Source: Gaeumannomyces sp. JS-464
Taxonomy: Eukaryota > Ascomycota > Sordariomycetes > Magnaporthales > Magnaporthaceae
Reading direction: 5' to 3'
Assembly (NCBI GenBank): GCA_002197995.1
Contig: NGZR01000004.1
Location: 1,488,001 to 1,552,000, forward strand
DNA: 64,000 nt
Part shown: piece by piece, positions 1 through 10,948 of the stretch
Numbering within the stretch: the stretch's first letter is position 1
Layout: each line of letters opens with the position of its first letter
Notes under the pieces: model-generated
The model's database searches: none
Seen by the model: only the letters and a program-made list of their open reading frames with translations
Told to the model about the DNA's origin: nothing
Position numbers and translations under genes: made by a program

Positions 1-3000
1 AAAAGTTAAACTATATCGCTTTTTTTAAATTTTTTTGCTAAACGCCGAAATTTATTCGCATTAGTTTTTTATTGTTATATATATTATTATTATTAGTTAT
101 ACTGCCGTTATGTTTATAAAAACCTCGGTGCTTTTACTGTTTTAAATACATGTAAAAACCTTTAAACTCGTTTTCGGGTGCGGTCCGCATCCGGCTCGGT
201 AGCTTGGGAGTAAAAACCATGTTTGCTTTTCGTATACAGTCCTTTTTATGTTAAACAGTAATGCATTGTTATTATATAAATGCTATTACGGCCGTAGTTA
301 TTTTTAGCTTTTTTTTAAATGTGTTAAAAACGCGGTTATTCGTTTCTTTTTATTCGTTGCTAACGTTTTAATTATTAATGCTTTTTTAAATAAAAAGTTA
401 ATATCGAAATTAAACAATAATCGGTTAAAATTAAACCCCGTTACGGTTAAATTTCGGTTATTTAAAACTAATTAGTAAACGTTTAAATGTAAAAATTAGT
501 TTTTTTATAAAAAAACGATAAAGCATTTTAAATAATATTATACTTTTTAATTCGCCCGCTTTATATTTTCGTTTGTTTAAAAGTAAAACGCCGTTAAAAA
601 AAAAGCTGGTTAATACCGATTTAAAAGCAAAGTTTTATTTAAAAGTTTCCAATTTAATTGGAACTTTTATCCGAAATAATATGGTTAGGAAATCCCCGGA
701 ATTTTTACCACGTATTTCGAAACCGTATTACGCATTTCTTAACGCCTATTATATGCATTGTTTTAAGCTAAACGTATTTTAATAATTTATTTGTAATTAC
801 TATTAAATATTTTAAGTTTTCCTCGTTTACGGGTAATTTCGTTATAAAATTAATCGAAATTATTTTCTAATATTGGTCCGGTATTAGGAAAGGGCGGAAA
901 AAACCTTATTTCGCTAATTTTAAAGGTCGGGATTTGCGGTAAATGTCGCAATTGCGTATAAAACGCGCCACGTCCCGTGCTATGCCTTTTTAATAGTAAT
1001 TTCGGCATAATAAAACGTGTTATTTTTACCTGCGTATTTTATAATTAGCAAAACGTAAACTTTTTAAATTATTATAATTATTAATAGCTTTTAACCCGGA
1101 AATTATAAACGTTTTTTATATTGCAAAGCTTTTTGCGCGTTAATAAAATAGTTTATAATTTATATTTTAATATCGGTTTTAAGTGGGAACTTACGCGCGT
1201 TTTATTAAACTACGTTTAATTTCGTTTTATAAATAAAATTTTAAGGTAACTTTTTTTTTTATAGCTTTGCTAAATTCGTTTTGCGAAAAAAGTGTATACT
1301 TAATAGTAAAATACCGGATTTAAAACGGGCAAATGTTATTTCCGTAGTTTGCGTTTTTTCCGTTTTTATTATAACTACGGTGGTTACGAAGTAGGTTAAA
1401 TAAAAAATTGTTATTTTTTAAAGCATTATCGATTCGTTTTGCTTTTTTCGAGATAAAACGTTTGGTAAAATAGCGTATTTCCCTAGTTTATATTATAAGT
1501 TATAGTTATATTTTAATAATATTTCGGCTTAACGCATTTATCGTTCGGATATTTTTCGCGGTTTAAAAAAATATTTTAAAATTTTATAATTTGTTTAAAT
1601 TAAAAATGGTTTTTTAACGTTCCGGAATTTTAATTCCCATATTTTAATGCAAACGATTACGATTAATAGCTTTTTATCGTGAATAATATAATTTCGTTAG
1701 CTATTTTTAAGCTTTATTAAATGAAAAGCGATTAGTTATTAAATCCCGTTTTTACCGAGTTAAAAAAAGCATTTTCCTAATGCCGCGCCGGAGTAATCCG
1801 TTTCGATTTTCGCGTTTAGCTCGGGGTTTTATTAAATTAAAATAAAAGCGTGTATAAAAGCTAATTTAAGTTTTTCGAATGCTATATTAATTTTTTTTAT
1901 TTAATCGAACGGTGCTTTTTTTTTCGTTAATGCCATTAATAATGCTATTAAGTTAAAACATTTGTTAATAAAACCTCGGTAAAAGTTTGCGAAGCTTAAA
2001 AATGTACGAAATCCTTTTAATTTTTTTAGCGTTTTTTATTCGCGGATAGCACGGACTTTTTCCGGGTTTGTTTGGATTTCTTTTTTTGCTTTAATAATAA
2101 AGTTTAAATATTTAACTTTTTGCATTACGAACTCGCTTTTATTTAAATTTAAGTTAAGCCCGGTTTCGCGAAACCGTTAAAAAATTTCGCGTATTTTATT
2201 TATATGGTTTTTACGTAACCCCGAAAAAAAAATAAGCACGTCGTTTAAATAGGCCGATACGAAATCGTTTAAAATATCGGTTAATACGCCGTTAATATAG
2301 CGTTAAAAAGTGGCGAAGGCGCTTATTAAGCTAAATAAATATATTAGCTATTCGAATAAGCCAAACCTTATGCGAAATGCAATTAAATGCTTATTTCCTT
2401 TTATTACGCGTATTTTGTAAAAAGCAAAGCGTACGTTAACTTTAATAAACCATTTCGCCCCGGTTAAAAAGCGGAATGTTTTTTTTATTAACGAAAGCGG
2501 GTAGCGGTTTTACTATATAATCGCATTAAATGCGCGGTAATTTACGTATAAACGTTAATTGCTTATCGCTTTTTTTACTATAAAGATTAATATTGCGGCC
2601 GGTAACGAACTAGCTCGAATTTAACCTTTATTAATAAGGTTTGTAATTTAACGGCGTAATTTTAAAAGTTGGTTTTTAAGCATATTATATAGTCGGTTAT
2701 AAAAAAATTTCGGCTTATTTCCGTTAATATCCCTTTTTAATAGGATATAATGGTTTAAATTGCCCCGGTATAACGGTAAAGCTAATGCTTTGCTTTTATC
2801 GAAAAAGTCCGTAAAGTTCCGCAATTTTAAAAGTAGTTTGGTTATAATTTAAAATTAGTTTATAATTATTACGAACGTTAATAAAATTCGTGTTATTTTT
2901 TTTAATAACGTGGCTGCGAATTCGTATTCGTAAGCTGGGTTTCGGCGTTATTTTCGGCACGTTACCGCGAAAATGCTACCGATTACCACACCCGAACGTT

Positions 3001-3560
3001 TACCGTTATTTGGTTAAATGCGTAATTTTTAAACCAACATCTTTTTAACAGCTTTTATTTAAAAAAAGCCACCCGCCGCGTTTAATTTTACGCGGTTATG
3101 CTTTATTTATAGTAAGTTTAATATAATATCTTTAAGTATTTCCGAAATAATATAAAATAAAGTAAAAAATACCTACTTATTTAAATTTAATTTATATTTA
3201 GCGATATAAGTAATCGCCGCCGGTATGCGTTTTAAAATTATGCCGATTTATCGGGGCTTTCGAAGTTGGAATTTTTTAACCCCGATTTTTACCGCGAAAT
3301 TTTCGCTTATCGTTGCGTAATAATCGCAGCCGGAATCCATTTATGCATTAACAAATTTAGCTAAATTAAATAATGCTAGGATTAAAAACGAAAAGCCGTT
3401 TATATTGCGTTTAATTCTTTTTTAGCTCGTTTTTCCACTTTTTAAAATGTGTTTTCCTAATTGTTAATTTGTTTTATTATCGCGGCGTTCCTTTTTAATT
3501 AAAGTTCGTATTAAAAGCTATTTTTTTCCCGTATCGGCGCCGGTTATTATAGTTTATGCC
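1..3560 (-). pseudogene. Element G pol relic: RT, RNase H, start of integrase
   Basis: Minus-strand pol remnant. RT lies at about 1950-2900, with a RFGLFE-like segment, an ATFQRYINGVL segment and the catalytic box YLND at 2240-2251, where functional enzymes have YLDD (first Asp to Asn). RNase H follows at about 1500-1860, with KIETDYSGAALG matching the family's ETDASG motif and then a segment ending in AEIL. Integrase should lie at 1-1450, but I could not pick out its HHCC or DDE motifs. The frame is broken throughout by TAA/TAG codons. It cannot encode a working enzyme. Confidence 0.8.
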
Positions 3561-4640
3561 ATTAGCGCGGTTTTAAATCGGAACGCGTTACGGTAGTAAT
3601 ACGCCCGTTTTTCGTGTTTTTAGCTGCCGTAATTTAAATATACCCCTATTTCCGCGTCGTTAGCGGAAAACTTTTTAAAAAACCTAAAGTGTTTTTTAAA
3701 TTTACATGCTTTTTAACCGCCATTTCCTTTTAAACTCGTATTTGCCGCGTTTATTCTTGTTATTAATATATCCCCCGATTTGTATATTGCGTATTATACA
3801 GTGTAATAAGTTGCCGGTTTTTTATTAAATTTATTATTTATATCGATCGGTTTTAACGCTTAAACGATACGTCGGTATGTGGAAATTATACCGGCGTAAA
3901 TGGATTATTTATTTTTCGTTATTTACCGCGGCGAATCGGATTTTATTTAAAATGCGTAAGCGGAAATAGTTAATTTTAATTTCGTTTGCTTACGCGATAC
4001 CCCCGGCCGCAAATAATAGGGTTTTAAATTTCGTAATAAACGAAACGAATAATTATCCCGGTTTTATCCGGAATATTTCCAATTTCGATAAAACTTCGGC
4101 CTTTTTATAAGGATCGTTAAAAATGGTAACGAAATGGTTAAAAAATTATAACGGGTTATGCGTACCGTTTAATCCTTCGGTTTCGTAATATAAGCGGACC
4201 GCTTTTTAAATGGTTAAAGTAAAAAAAACCCAAATGTATTTGTAATAATTACGGCTATTGCTAATAAATTCCGTGTCTCGTATTATTTTATATTTAAAAG
4301 CGTTCCGTTACGTATTAAAGCTTTCGCCGTTTTTATCGTAAAGTGGGGGATTTTTAAAAGGTTTTTTTTTTAAAAGCCACGAGCAGGTTGTTTGCGAGCT
4401 TAAGTTAGGCGTTTTGCGTTTCGATAATACGGTTTTATTCGTTGCGTTAATTAACGAAAATTATGTTAGCTTCGGTTTGGAACCTAGCCAATTCCCTTTC
4501 GGATACGGCTAAACGAGTTTGCAAATCCGCGATAATAATTGCGAGGTTTATTTAGTTTAAAAATGTCGTCGTCGAAGTGGCGGCGTTTGCCGGTAAAAAG
4601 GGGAAAGTGAACGATATAATTATAATCCCGCTTTCGGGAA
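3560..4640 (-). pseudogene. Element G gag relic
   Basis: Minus-strand gag remnant. Near 4500-4600 the translation gives an acidic stretch (DDDIF) followed by a heptad-like segment containing ADLQTRLA and SERELA. This is the short N-terminal coiled coil common in gag of fungal gypsy elements. Near 3600 there is a decayed knuckle-like stretch (LNYGS, stop, KHEKRAY) in which expected Cys codons read Tyr, as TGC to TAC by G-to-A change would give. Several in-frame TAA/TAG codons break the frame. The exact start and the gag/pol border cannot be fixed. Confidence 0.55.
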
Positions 4641-4829
4641 AAGATTTTAAAATAATGTTATAGGTTAAACTAATAGGTGGTGGTTAGTAAATGCCGAAGT
4701 AATATTATATTATAAAATAAAAAAAAGGGAAAAAAAAAGCAGTTTCCTTTTCGAAGATTAGCTTTTGTTATATAAGCTATAAAACGGTTTAAAAGTAATT
4801 ATTAAGCTTATAACCCGTACTATTAGCAC

Positions 4830-7800
4830 GGAATTATAACAATGTTATTATAACGAATTATATATATATATTAGTTCGATAAAAAGGTTACCGGATAGTA
4901 TTTTCGGAAATTTTAAAGCATTTATATATTTAAAATTACGAGGTTTAAATACGATAGTAAAAGAAAGTAACGCGTCGTTTTCGGAATTACGGGTTCGAAA
5001 AAAGAAAACGACGTTACTTTTTATAAGATTTAAAAAAAGCAACCTTAATAAGCGATATAAAAAAAGGCGGAATTTAAAAAAAAAAACTTTTAAATTAAAC
5101 CCATTTTTTCCGTAAACTCGAAACCTTTAATACCGACGCGAAAGTAAACCGAAACGGCTAGGATTTTAAAACGGCCGAGTTTTAAAAACGGGTAAAAAGC
5201 CCGAATAATGTGGCTTTTATACCTATAGTTTGCGAAAATCGGGAAAGTTAAAAAAATTAATACGTTTTTACACCATTTAACGTATCGAAGTGTTTTTAAA
5301 ACGTAAAAGTTTTAAAACACCCTAATAAACCGTTATGTCACGCTACCCCGGCGAACGAAAACGACGGCCGACTTTTGTTATAGTTTAACAATTAATAAGA
5401 AGTTAAATACGCTAATTACCAGTTCGACGACGTAAACGAGTTAAAAAAAAGCTGCGTTAAAACTTAAAAACTATTTTAACGTTAATTTGGAATATTTTAA
5501 ATATTTGCACCTTTTTTAAACAAAATATATCTATGGAAAGTGCAAATTTCATTTACAATTTAAATTTAAATACGATTTTTTTTACGAAAGTTAAAAAACG
5601 AGTTTAAAATTAAACCCCGTTTAGCATTTTAATTGCTACGGTAGGAATTAGCTTAAATCGGTAAATTTACCGCAGTTTTTAAACTTAACAAGCGTTATTC
5701 GATATTATATATTATTAAAACGCTCGATTAAAAAAAGTGCGAAATTGCGGAATGCAAAAAACATATAGCATAAAAAGCGAAAGCTTAACATTAAAAAATC
5801 GCGTAAACGTACGTACCGTTTAACCCGAATAAAAAAACGAACGTACGGTATTCGTTCCTTTTATTAAAAAATTATAAAAACCATTTAAATGGAAAGCACG
5901 AAATGGGAAATAAAAAAAAACGATAAAACCTTCGCAATAGCAAAATCGAATTAACTGTACAATTTATTAACGTTCCGAATAAAATGTTAAAAAAAAAAGG
6001 TTAATAATAATAATTAATTACGAAATATAAAGCGATTATATATTATTATAAACGGTTAAACGGTATAAAATTCCTATAAATTGGAAACGCTAACCGTATT
6101 AATTAAAAACGGTTAAAAAAATACTTATCTTTTATAATAAAAAATAAATCGACCGAAAAATATAACTAATAACATTACGTACCCAAAATGAGAAAAACGT
6201 TATTATTATATTGGATAAATTGGATATAAAAAAAAAACGTTATTTTCGAAATGTTTTAGCTTAAAAAAAATAATTTACGAATAAATTGGGTTAATAGTTA
6301 AATTTAATAAAAAAAGCTATAAATAATTAAAACGGTTTACTAATTACGAACTTTAAACCGTAAATATAAAAAATTACGAAAAAAGGTTATAACGGTAATA
6401 GGATTTAGCAATCCATTTTGGTATTTAATATTAACAAATACACAATTATTTAAAGTAAAAAGCAATTACAACGATTAAATTAACGTTAAAAAACGGCTTA
6501 CAAATATTTTAAAAAAATACCATAAATACGAAAAGTTATTTAAAAAAAACCTAAAAACGGTACTTTTTAAATATAAACCGTTCGATTTTAAAATTAAGCT
6601 TAAATTAAAAATATAATTTAAAAATTAAAAGCTATATTAATTTAACCTTCGGTAATAAAAAGTGTTAAAAAAACAATTAAAAAAAACCTACGAAAAGGTT
6701 ACGTTAAACCTTTCGATTATTTTAATAAGATATAAAATCCTATAGAAAAAAAAACGGGATAAAGCGAATATATATCGATTACCGCTCGTTAAACGAAATT
6801 ACGATTAAAAATCGGTATTTTTTGCTTTTTATTAACGAATTACGGAATAAACTTAATAAAGCTTAGTATTTTACGGCTTTAAATTTACGAAAAGCTTATA
6901 ATTTAATACGAATTAAAAAAGGTTAAAAATGGTTTATAACTTTTAAAATACGGTTTAAATATTACGAGTTTTCAATAATAACTTTCGGGTTTACTAATGC
7001 ATTAACCACGTTTTAAAAAATAATTAACCATATATTACGCAAATATTTTAACGTTTTTATTTTCGAATATTTAAACGATATCCTAATTTTTTCGAAAACG
7101 ATGGAAAAATATAAGCGATACGTATATAAAATATTTTAAAAACTGTTTAAAATAAAGCTTTTCGTTAAATTAAAAAAATGCGAATAGCATTTGCAAAAAG
7201 TCGCTTTTTTAAAGTTTATAATTATATTTAAATAAATTTATATAAACTTTAAAAAAGTTAAAGAAATTAAAAAATGGCTTTTATTTAAAAACGTTATAAA
7301 AGTATAAAGGTTTTTAGGATTTTTAAACTTTTATAAACGGTTTATCCGTAGTTATAGTAAAATCGCTATACTATTTACGAATTTTACTAAAAATAACTAT
7401 TAATTTTATTAGGGAAAGTAAAAATAAAAAGCTTTTAAACAATTACGAAACGCCGTATTAAAAAAACCAATGTTAATATTTTTAAACTTAAAAAAACCTT
7501 TTAAAGTTAAAACCGACGCGTTAAATTACGCGATCGGCGGTTAATTTAAACAGCGAAACGATTAAAAACGGTTGCATTTTTACGCGTTTTTTTTCGTAAA
7601 AGCTAAATAAACCTAAGTTAAATTATTAAATCCACGATAAAAGTTTTTTCGCGATAATTCGAGCATTTAAAAAATAGCGGCTACATTTTTATAAAGCGAA
7701 GCATTAAGTTATAATGTATACGAATTATAAAAATTTAACACATTTTATTATAAATAAAAACTTAAATAAGCGATAAGTTCGTTAAAGCGAGTTTTTGCAA

Positions 7801-9210
7801 AATTACGACATTCGAATTTAATACCGGAAAAGGTCGGAAAACGGTCGGGCGAATGCTTTAAACCGGCGATCGAACTATTAAATCGCAATATTTAAAAAAA
7901 TACAAATAATTTTAACGGAAAAACTAAACGGATTTTTAATTCCGGTATAAAAGATATTCGTAAAACGGTCCAATAAGGAAAAGTTTAAACTTTAAAAAAA
8001 ATCCAACAAATTTACAGCCAGTTAATATACGGTTATTAAAGCGTAAAAAAAACGTAAAAACGGTTATAATAATACTATAAGTTCGTAAAAACCCGAGCCG
8101 AAGTATAAAACGCAATAGGAAATTGCGAAAACTATGCTAAAAATAAAGCTAGCAGGTATAAGCTTTATAAGCTTTTACAACTTTTACTAGCATAAAACGG
8201 AATATAGTAAAAAGTTATTATAAATTTTATCGTTAAATTTCCCCAATTTAAAAAATTAATAACTGGAATAAAATACGATAATATACTAGTAATAATAAAT
8301 AAGCTTATTAAATATGCCTTATTTTTACCGTATAAAAAAGCAGCAACGTTACCGAACTAACGTATGTTTTTATTAAGCACGTAATAGCGGAATACGGCAC
8401 GTTAAACCGTTTAATTACGGATAAAAATAAATTATTTATAAGCTAGTTTTAAAAAAGGCTTACAGCTTTATTAAAAGCGGAGCATTTTTTATTTACGGTT
8501 TACCACTTTTAAATAAATGGATAAACGAAACGAATAAATTAAATTATAAAATAATATTTACGTTATTACGTTAATTATAAATAAAATAACTAGGTATAAT
8601 TATTCTTTATAGCTTAATTCGCTTATAACAGTTTAATTTATAAAAGCATAAAAACTATACCGTTTTATGCGAATTACGGGTTTATATTTATAGCGTATAA
8701 AAAACTTAAAGCAGGAAAATATGCTTTAATAGCGGAAATATAAGTAATAAAGCTTATTAAACTGTATAAACACTTTTAAATAAAACTAAAAAAGCTACGG
8801 TACCGCATAACTATTTAAGCAAATAAAAAAAGGATTAAAAAACCGACCTTTAAACAAAAGGATAGCGTTTATCTTTTTCGACGAAATATTAAAACAAAAC
8901 GATTAAACGATAAGCTAAACCATAAAAAATTGAAACTTTTTAAAATATTAAAAAAGGGTTTAAACGTAAATTATAAATTCCGATTACTATTAATTATAAA
9001 ATCCTACCCGGTTTTTTACGTTTCCCTATTCGAATTAACGCTACCGGGTTTTAAAAGCGACGAGTTAATAAAAGTCGACCTAAAATAAAAGTACGAAATC
9101 GAAAAAAGTTTAAATTATAAGTTAAAAAACAAGCCTAAAAAATACCTAATTAAATAGAAAAGGTACGGCTATAAAAAAAACACGTAAAAAAAAGAAATTA
9201 ACTTTATAAA
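4830..9210 (+). pseudogene. Element A pol relic (protease to chromodomain)
   Basis: Remnant polyprotein. The protease/gag-end region is at about 4830-5330. RT is at about 6750-7330, opening with YIDYR and NEITIKNRYF, and its catalytic box reads YLND (7068-7079) instead of YLDD. RNase H is near 7500-7800 (VKTDALNYAIGG). Integrase is at about 8000-8800 (INKLIKYALFLPYKK in place of the family's VDRLTKYAHF, so the first catalytic Asp has become Asn). A chromodomain is at about 8998-9208 (YPVFYVSLFEL, later KYLIK, stop, KRYGY), with one conserved Trp turned into a stop. Dozens of TAA/TAG codons make it non-functional. Confidence 0.9.
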
Positions 9211-9323
9211 TTGTTAAAAAGCTTTAACGAAGTACCGGCAAAAGCATTTGTAAAAAGGTTAATAAAAGCAAAAGTAGTTAAAAAACCAATCGGCGAAAAC
9301 TTAATAATTGGGTTTTTAACAAT

Positions 9324-9393
9324 GGTTATACCGAAATTCGAACCCGAAACTTCGGTAAAAAAACTAAAGCCATACTTAATGCGTTATAAAACT
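9324..9393 (-). pseudogene. tRNA-like sequence 1 of element A (antisense to pol)
   Basis: Read on the minus strand it starts AGTTTTATA and contains an A-box-like D-arm (CGCATTAAG). It ends with a T-arm carrying the canonical T-loop TTCGAAT and an acceptor-like TATAACC. It aligns base for base with the tRNA-like sequences of B, C and D at the same place in the element. Acceptor pairing is poor. It is a relic, not a working tRNA gene; the isotype is not assignable. Confidence 0.5.
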
Positions 9394-9510
9394 TAAAAAA
9401 ATTGTTAAAAAAAGCACGATTTACCGGAACCAAATAAGGCAAAAAGGTTTATTACGAACGGTTAAAAGAAAAAAAAAAAGGCATTACGATAATAACACTA
9501 CCTGTTAATA

Positions 9511-9737
9511 GGAGTGTTACTCTTATAAGCACGGAGATTTCCAAAAGGATATAACAAAAATCCATAAATCTGGTACTGGTGTTTGTAGTAATGCATGTTT
9601 ATGTAGGAATTTAGTTATAAAAAGGGGATTATAAAATCCCTTTTTATAAGCTCGTGGGAGCGCACGGCCCGTGGGCTTGCGGCTTTACAAAGCGTGAGCC
9701 TTTTTTAAATGCACGCGCTAAATCACGTGGATTAACA
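9511..9737. mobile_element. Short insertion, barely mutated; solo-LTR-like or SINE-like
   Basis: About 225 bp that differ sharply from their surroundings: CpG, CpA and GC-rich stretches survive (for example around 9651-9700). It is absent from copies B, C and D at the same place. From 9515 it starts TGTTACTC and ends GGATTAACA at 9737, which fits a solo LTR (TG...CA), but a clean 5-bp duplication is lacking. Instead a 17-bp imperfect direct repeat, AACACTACC then TAATA, flanks it at about 9494-9510 and 9734-9750. An internal hairpin pairs 9615-9630 with 9635-9649. RIP usually needs a few hundred bp of duplication, so such a short repeat would escape it. Confidence 0.55.
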
Positions 9738-9770
9738 CTACCGGCTAATAATAATATTATTATAATAAAC

Positions 9771-9842
9771 GAACCCGCTAAAAGTTAAATTTAAAACCTT
9801 AATAAAAAAGAATTAAAACTATACCTAATATACCACGGGTTT
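9771..9842 (-). pseudogene. tRNA-like sequence 2 of element A (antisense to pol)
   Basis: A second copy of the tRNA-like module, 72 nt on the minus strand. The acceptor arms AAACCCG and CGGGTTC pair at 6 of 7 positions. An A-box-like TGGTATATTAGG follows at the expected place. The T-stem TTAAA/TTTAG pairs at 5 of 5 around the loop TTTAACT, a C-to-T/G-to-A form of TTCGACT. Together with the copy at 9324-9393 it shows that this region of the element can carry more than one such module. Confidence 0.55.
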
Positions 9843-9899
9843 TATAAAAACGTTAAAAAGGAATTAATTTATAAAAGTTAAAAAAGGCAAGCAGGTTTA

Positions 9900-10260
9900 A
9901 GTTAGGATTAACCCGGGCATTTGCCAGTTAAAAAAAACGGCGGAAGCTACGAATAGCCCAAATTGCGAAGCAGTTTAATAAGTTTCCCGGTCGGTCTCCT
10001 CCCGTTTAATACGCTTTAATTCTTTTATAAAGTTAATATTACGGCGAATTGCCCGAGTAAGCTTTTCGCGTTATTGTTTTTTTTATGTCCGCAAACGTTT
10101 AATTTTAACGTTAATAAAACGACGTTCCGTTTTCGCAACTTCCAAATCTTTTTCCGCGCGAAAATGTTGGAAATTATAATAACGAAAATGCTTAAAAGTA
10201 AAGCTTAAAATGTCGCACCGAAAACGCTTTTAACAAATACACTTTTTATAGCGAAAGTAA
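9900..10260 (-). pseudogene. Antisense coiled-coil ORF relic of element A
   Basis: The minus strand carries a frame giving RAIRRNINFIKELKRIKREE then TDRE, clearly the same protein as the open frame in copy C (39766-40014). It lies opposite to pol, between the tRNA-like sequences and the 3' LTR. It is broken by TAA codons at presumed Gln positions. Function unknown; charged and helical in character. Confidence 0.6.
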
Positions 10261-10524
10261 TCGTTAAAAAACGTTAAGTATTAATTAAAGCCGTTAGCTT
10301 TACAATTGGAATAAAAAGGTATGGAAATAGCAATACGAGTAATTAAGGAAAAAAAGTTATTGCGTTTAACGGTTAAGCGCGTAGGTTTTCGTTTTTGCAC
10401 TCGACTAAACATTTTGTTAAATGTAAAAGATGGAAGTTGGTAAAAAAGGAAAATACTTACTATTAACGGAAAACGGGGCGATAAACGGTAGTTAAAAAAA
10501 TTTAAATTAAAAAGGGAAACCTAA

Positions 10525-10948
10525 TATTACGACCGCGTTTTTAAAAAGGGATGCGGGCGGCTTAAAATAAAAAAAGGGGTTAAAGCGACCTATCCCGGCG
10601 CCCGGTTACGTGGCAGCTTACTACGTAATAAAAGCAAAATATATTAATTATAAATATAACTAATATATTTAGCGAAAATATGTTAGTTATAAATATAGTT
10701 AACATATTTAAGGAAGTTGTAAAACGGGCGGAGTTATTATAAAAAAAGGAAAGATTTCCTACTGTTTTAAGTAGTTTTAATTAAAGCTTTTGCATTAGTT
10801 AACTTAAGTTAGCTTTTAAGCATTTTTTAAAGTAAGTAATTAAATTGTCTTTTTAAATTACGTGTTCCTTTTGTTTATTAGCACTAGCGATATTATCTTT
10901 TCCACTTTTAAAGTGTTTTACTTTAAAAGCAAACCTTTAATTGTAATA
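10525..10948 (+). repeat. Element A 3' LTR, variant array
   Basis: Starts at TATTACGACC (family start TGTTACGACC), just after the purine-rich AAAGGGAAACCTAA, and ends TTGTAATA (family end TTGTAACA), 424 bp. The last ~190 bp match the other LTRs of the family. The upstream half differs: in place of the family's 38-bp unit it has two tandem 39-bp units (10636-10674 and 10675-10713), each palindromic (ATATGTTA ... TAACATAT in the second). The base after the LTR is already mid-RT of copy B. Confidence 0.85.

Larger units (their letters stand above)
1..4800 (-). mobile_element. Element G: decayed Ty3/gypsy retrotransposon, cut by the left window edge
   Basis: Read on the minus strand, this stretch runs gag (right), then RT, RNase H and the start of integrase (left), the pol order of Ty3/gypsy elements. 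Its RT differs from that of elements A to F, with a FVSAYL-type lead into the catalytic box, so it belongs to another gypsy family. No LTR was found. The 3' end lies beyond base 1, and the 5' end is lost in AT-rich sequence at about 4650-4830, where element A begins on the other strand. Family gypsy is confident; the right boundary is approximate. Confidence 0.8.
4830..10948 (+). mobile_element. Element A: Ty3/gypsy chromovirus, 5'-truncated, with 3' LTR
   Basis: Plus-strand member of the main gypsy family of this window. Similarity to copy D begins at about 4830, in the gag/protease region, so the 5' LTR and most of gag are missing. The copy then runs through RT, RNase H, integrase and chromodomain to a 3' LTR ending at 10948. 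Two tRNA-like sequences, a 223-bp young insertion and an antisense coiled-coil frame lie between chromodomain and LTR. The right side abuts copy B in mid-RT without an intervening 5' LTR. Confidence 0.88.

Noticed and set aside
573..782. 69-codon plus-strand frame as a small gene
   Set aside because: No conserved motif, lies opposite to the expected integrase end of minus-strand element G, and has no support from other copies.
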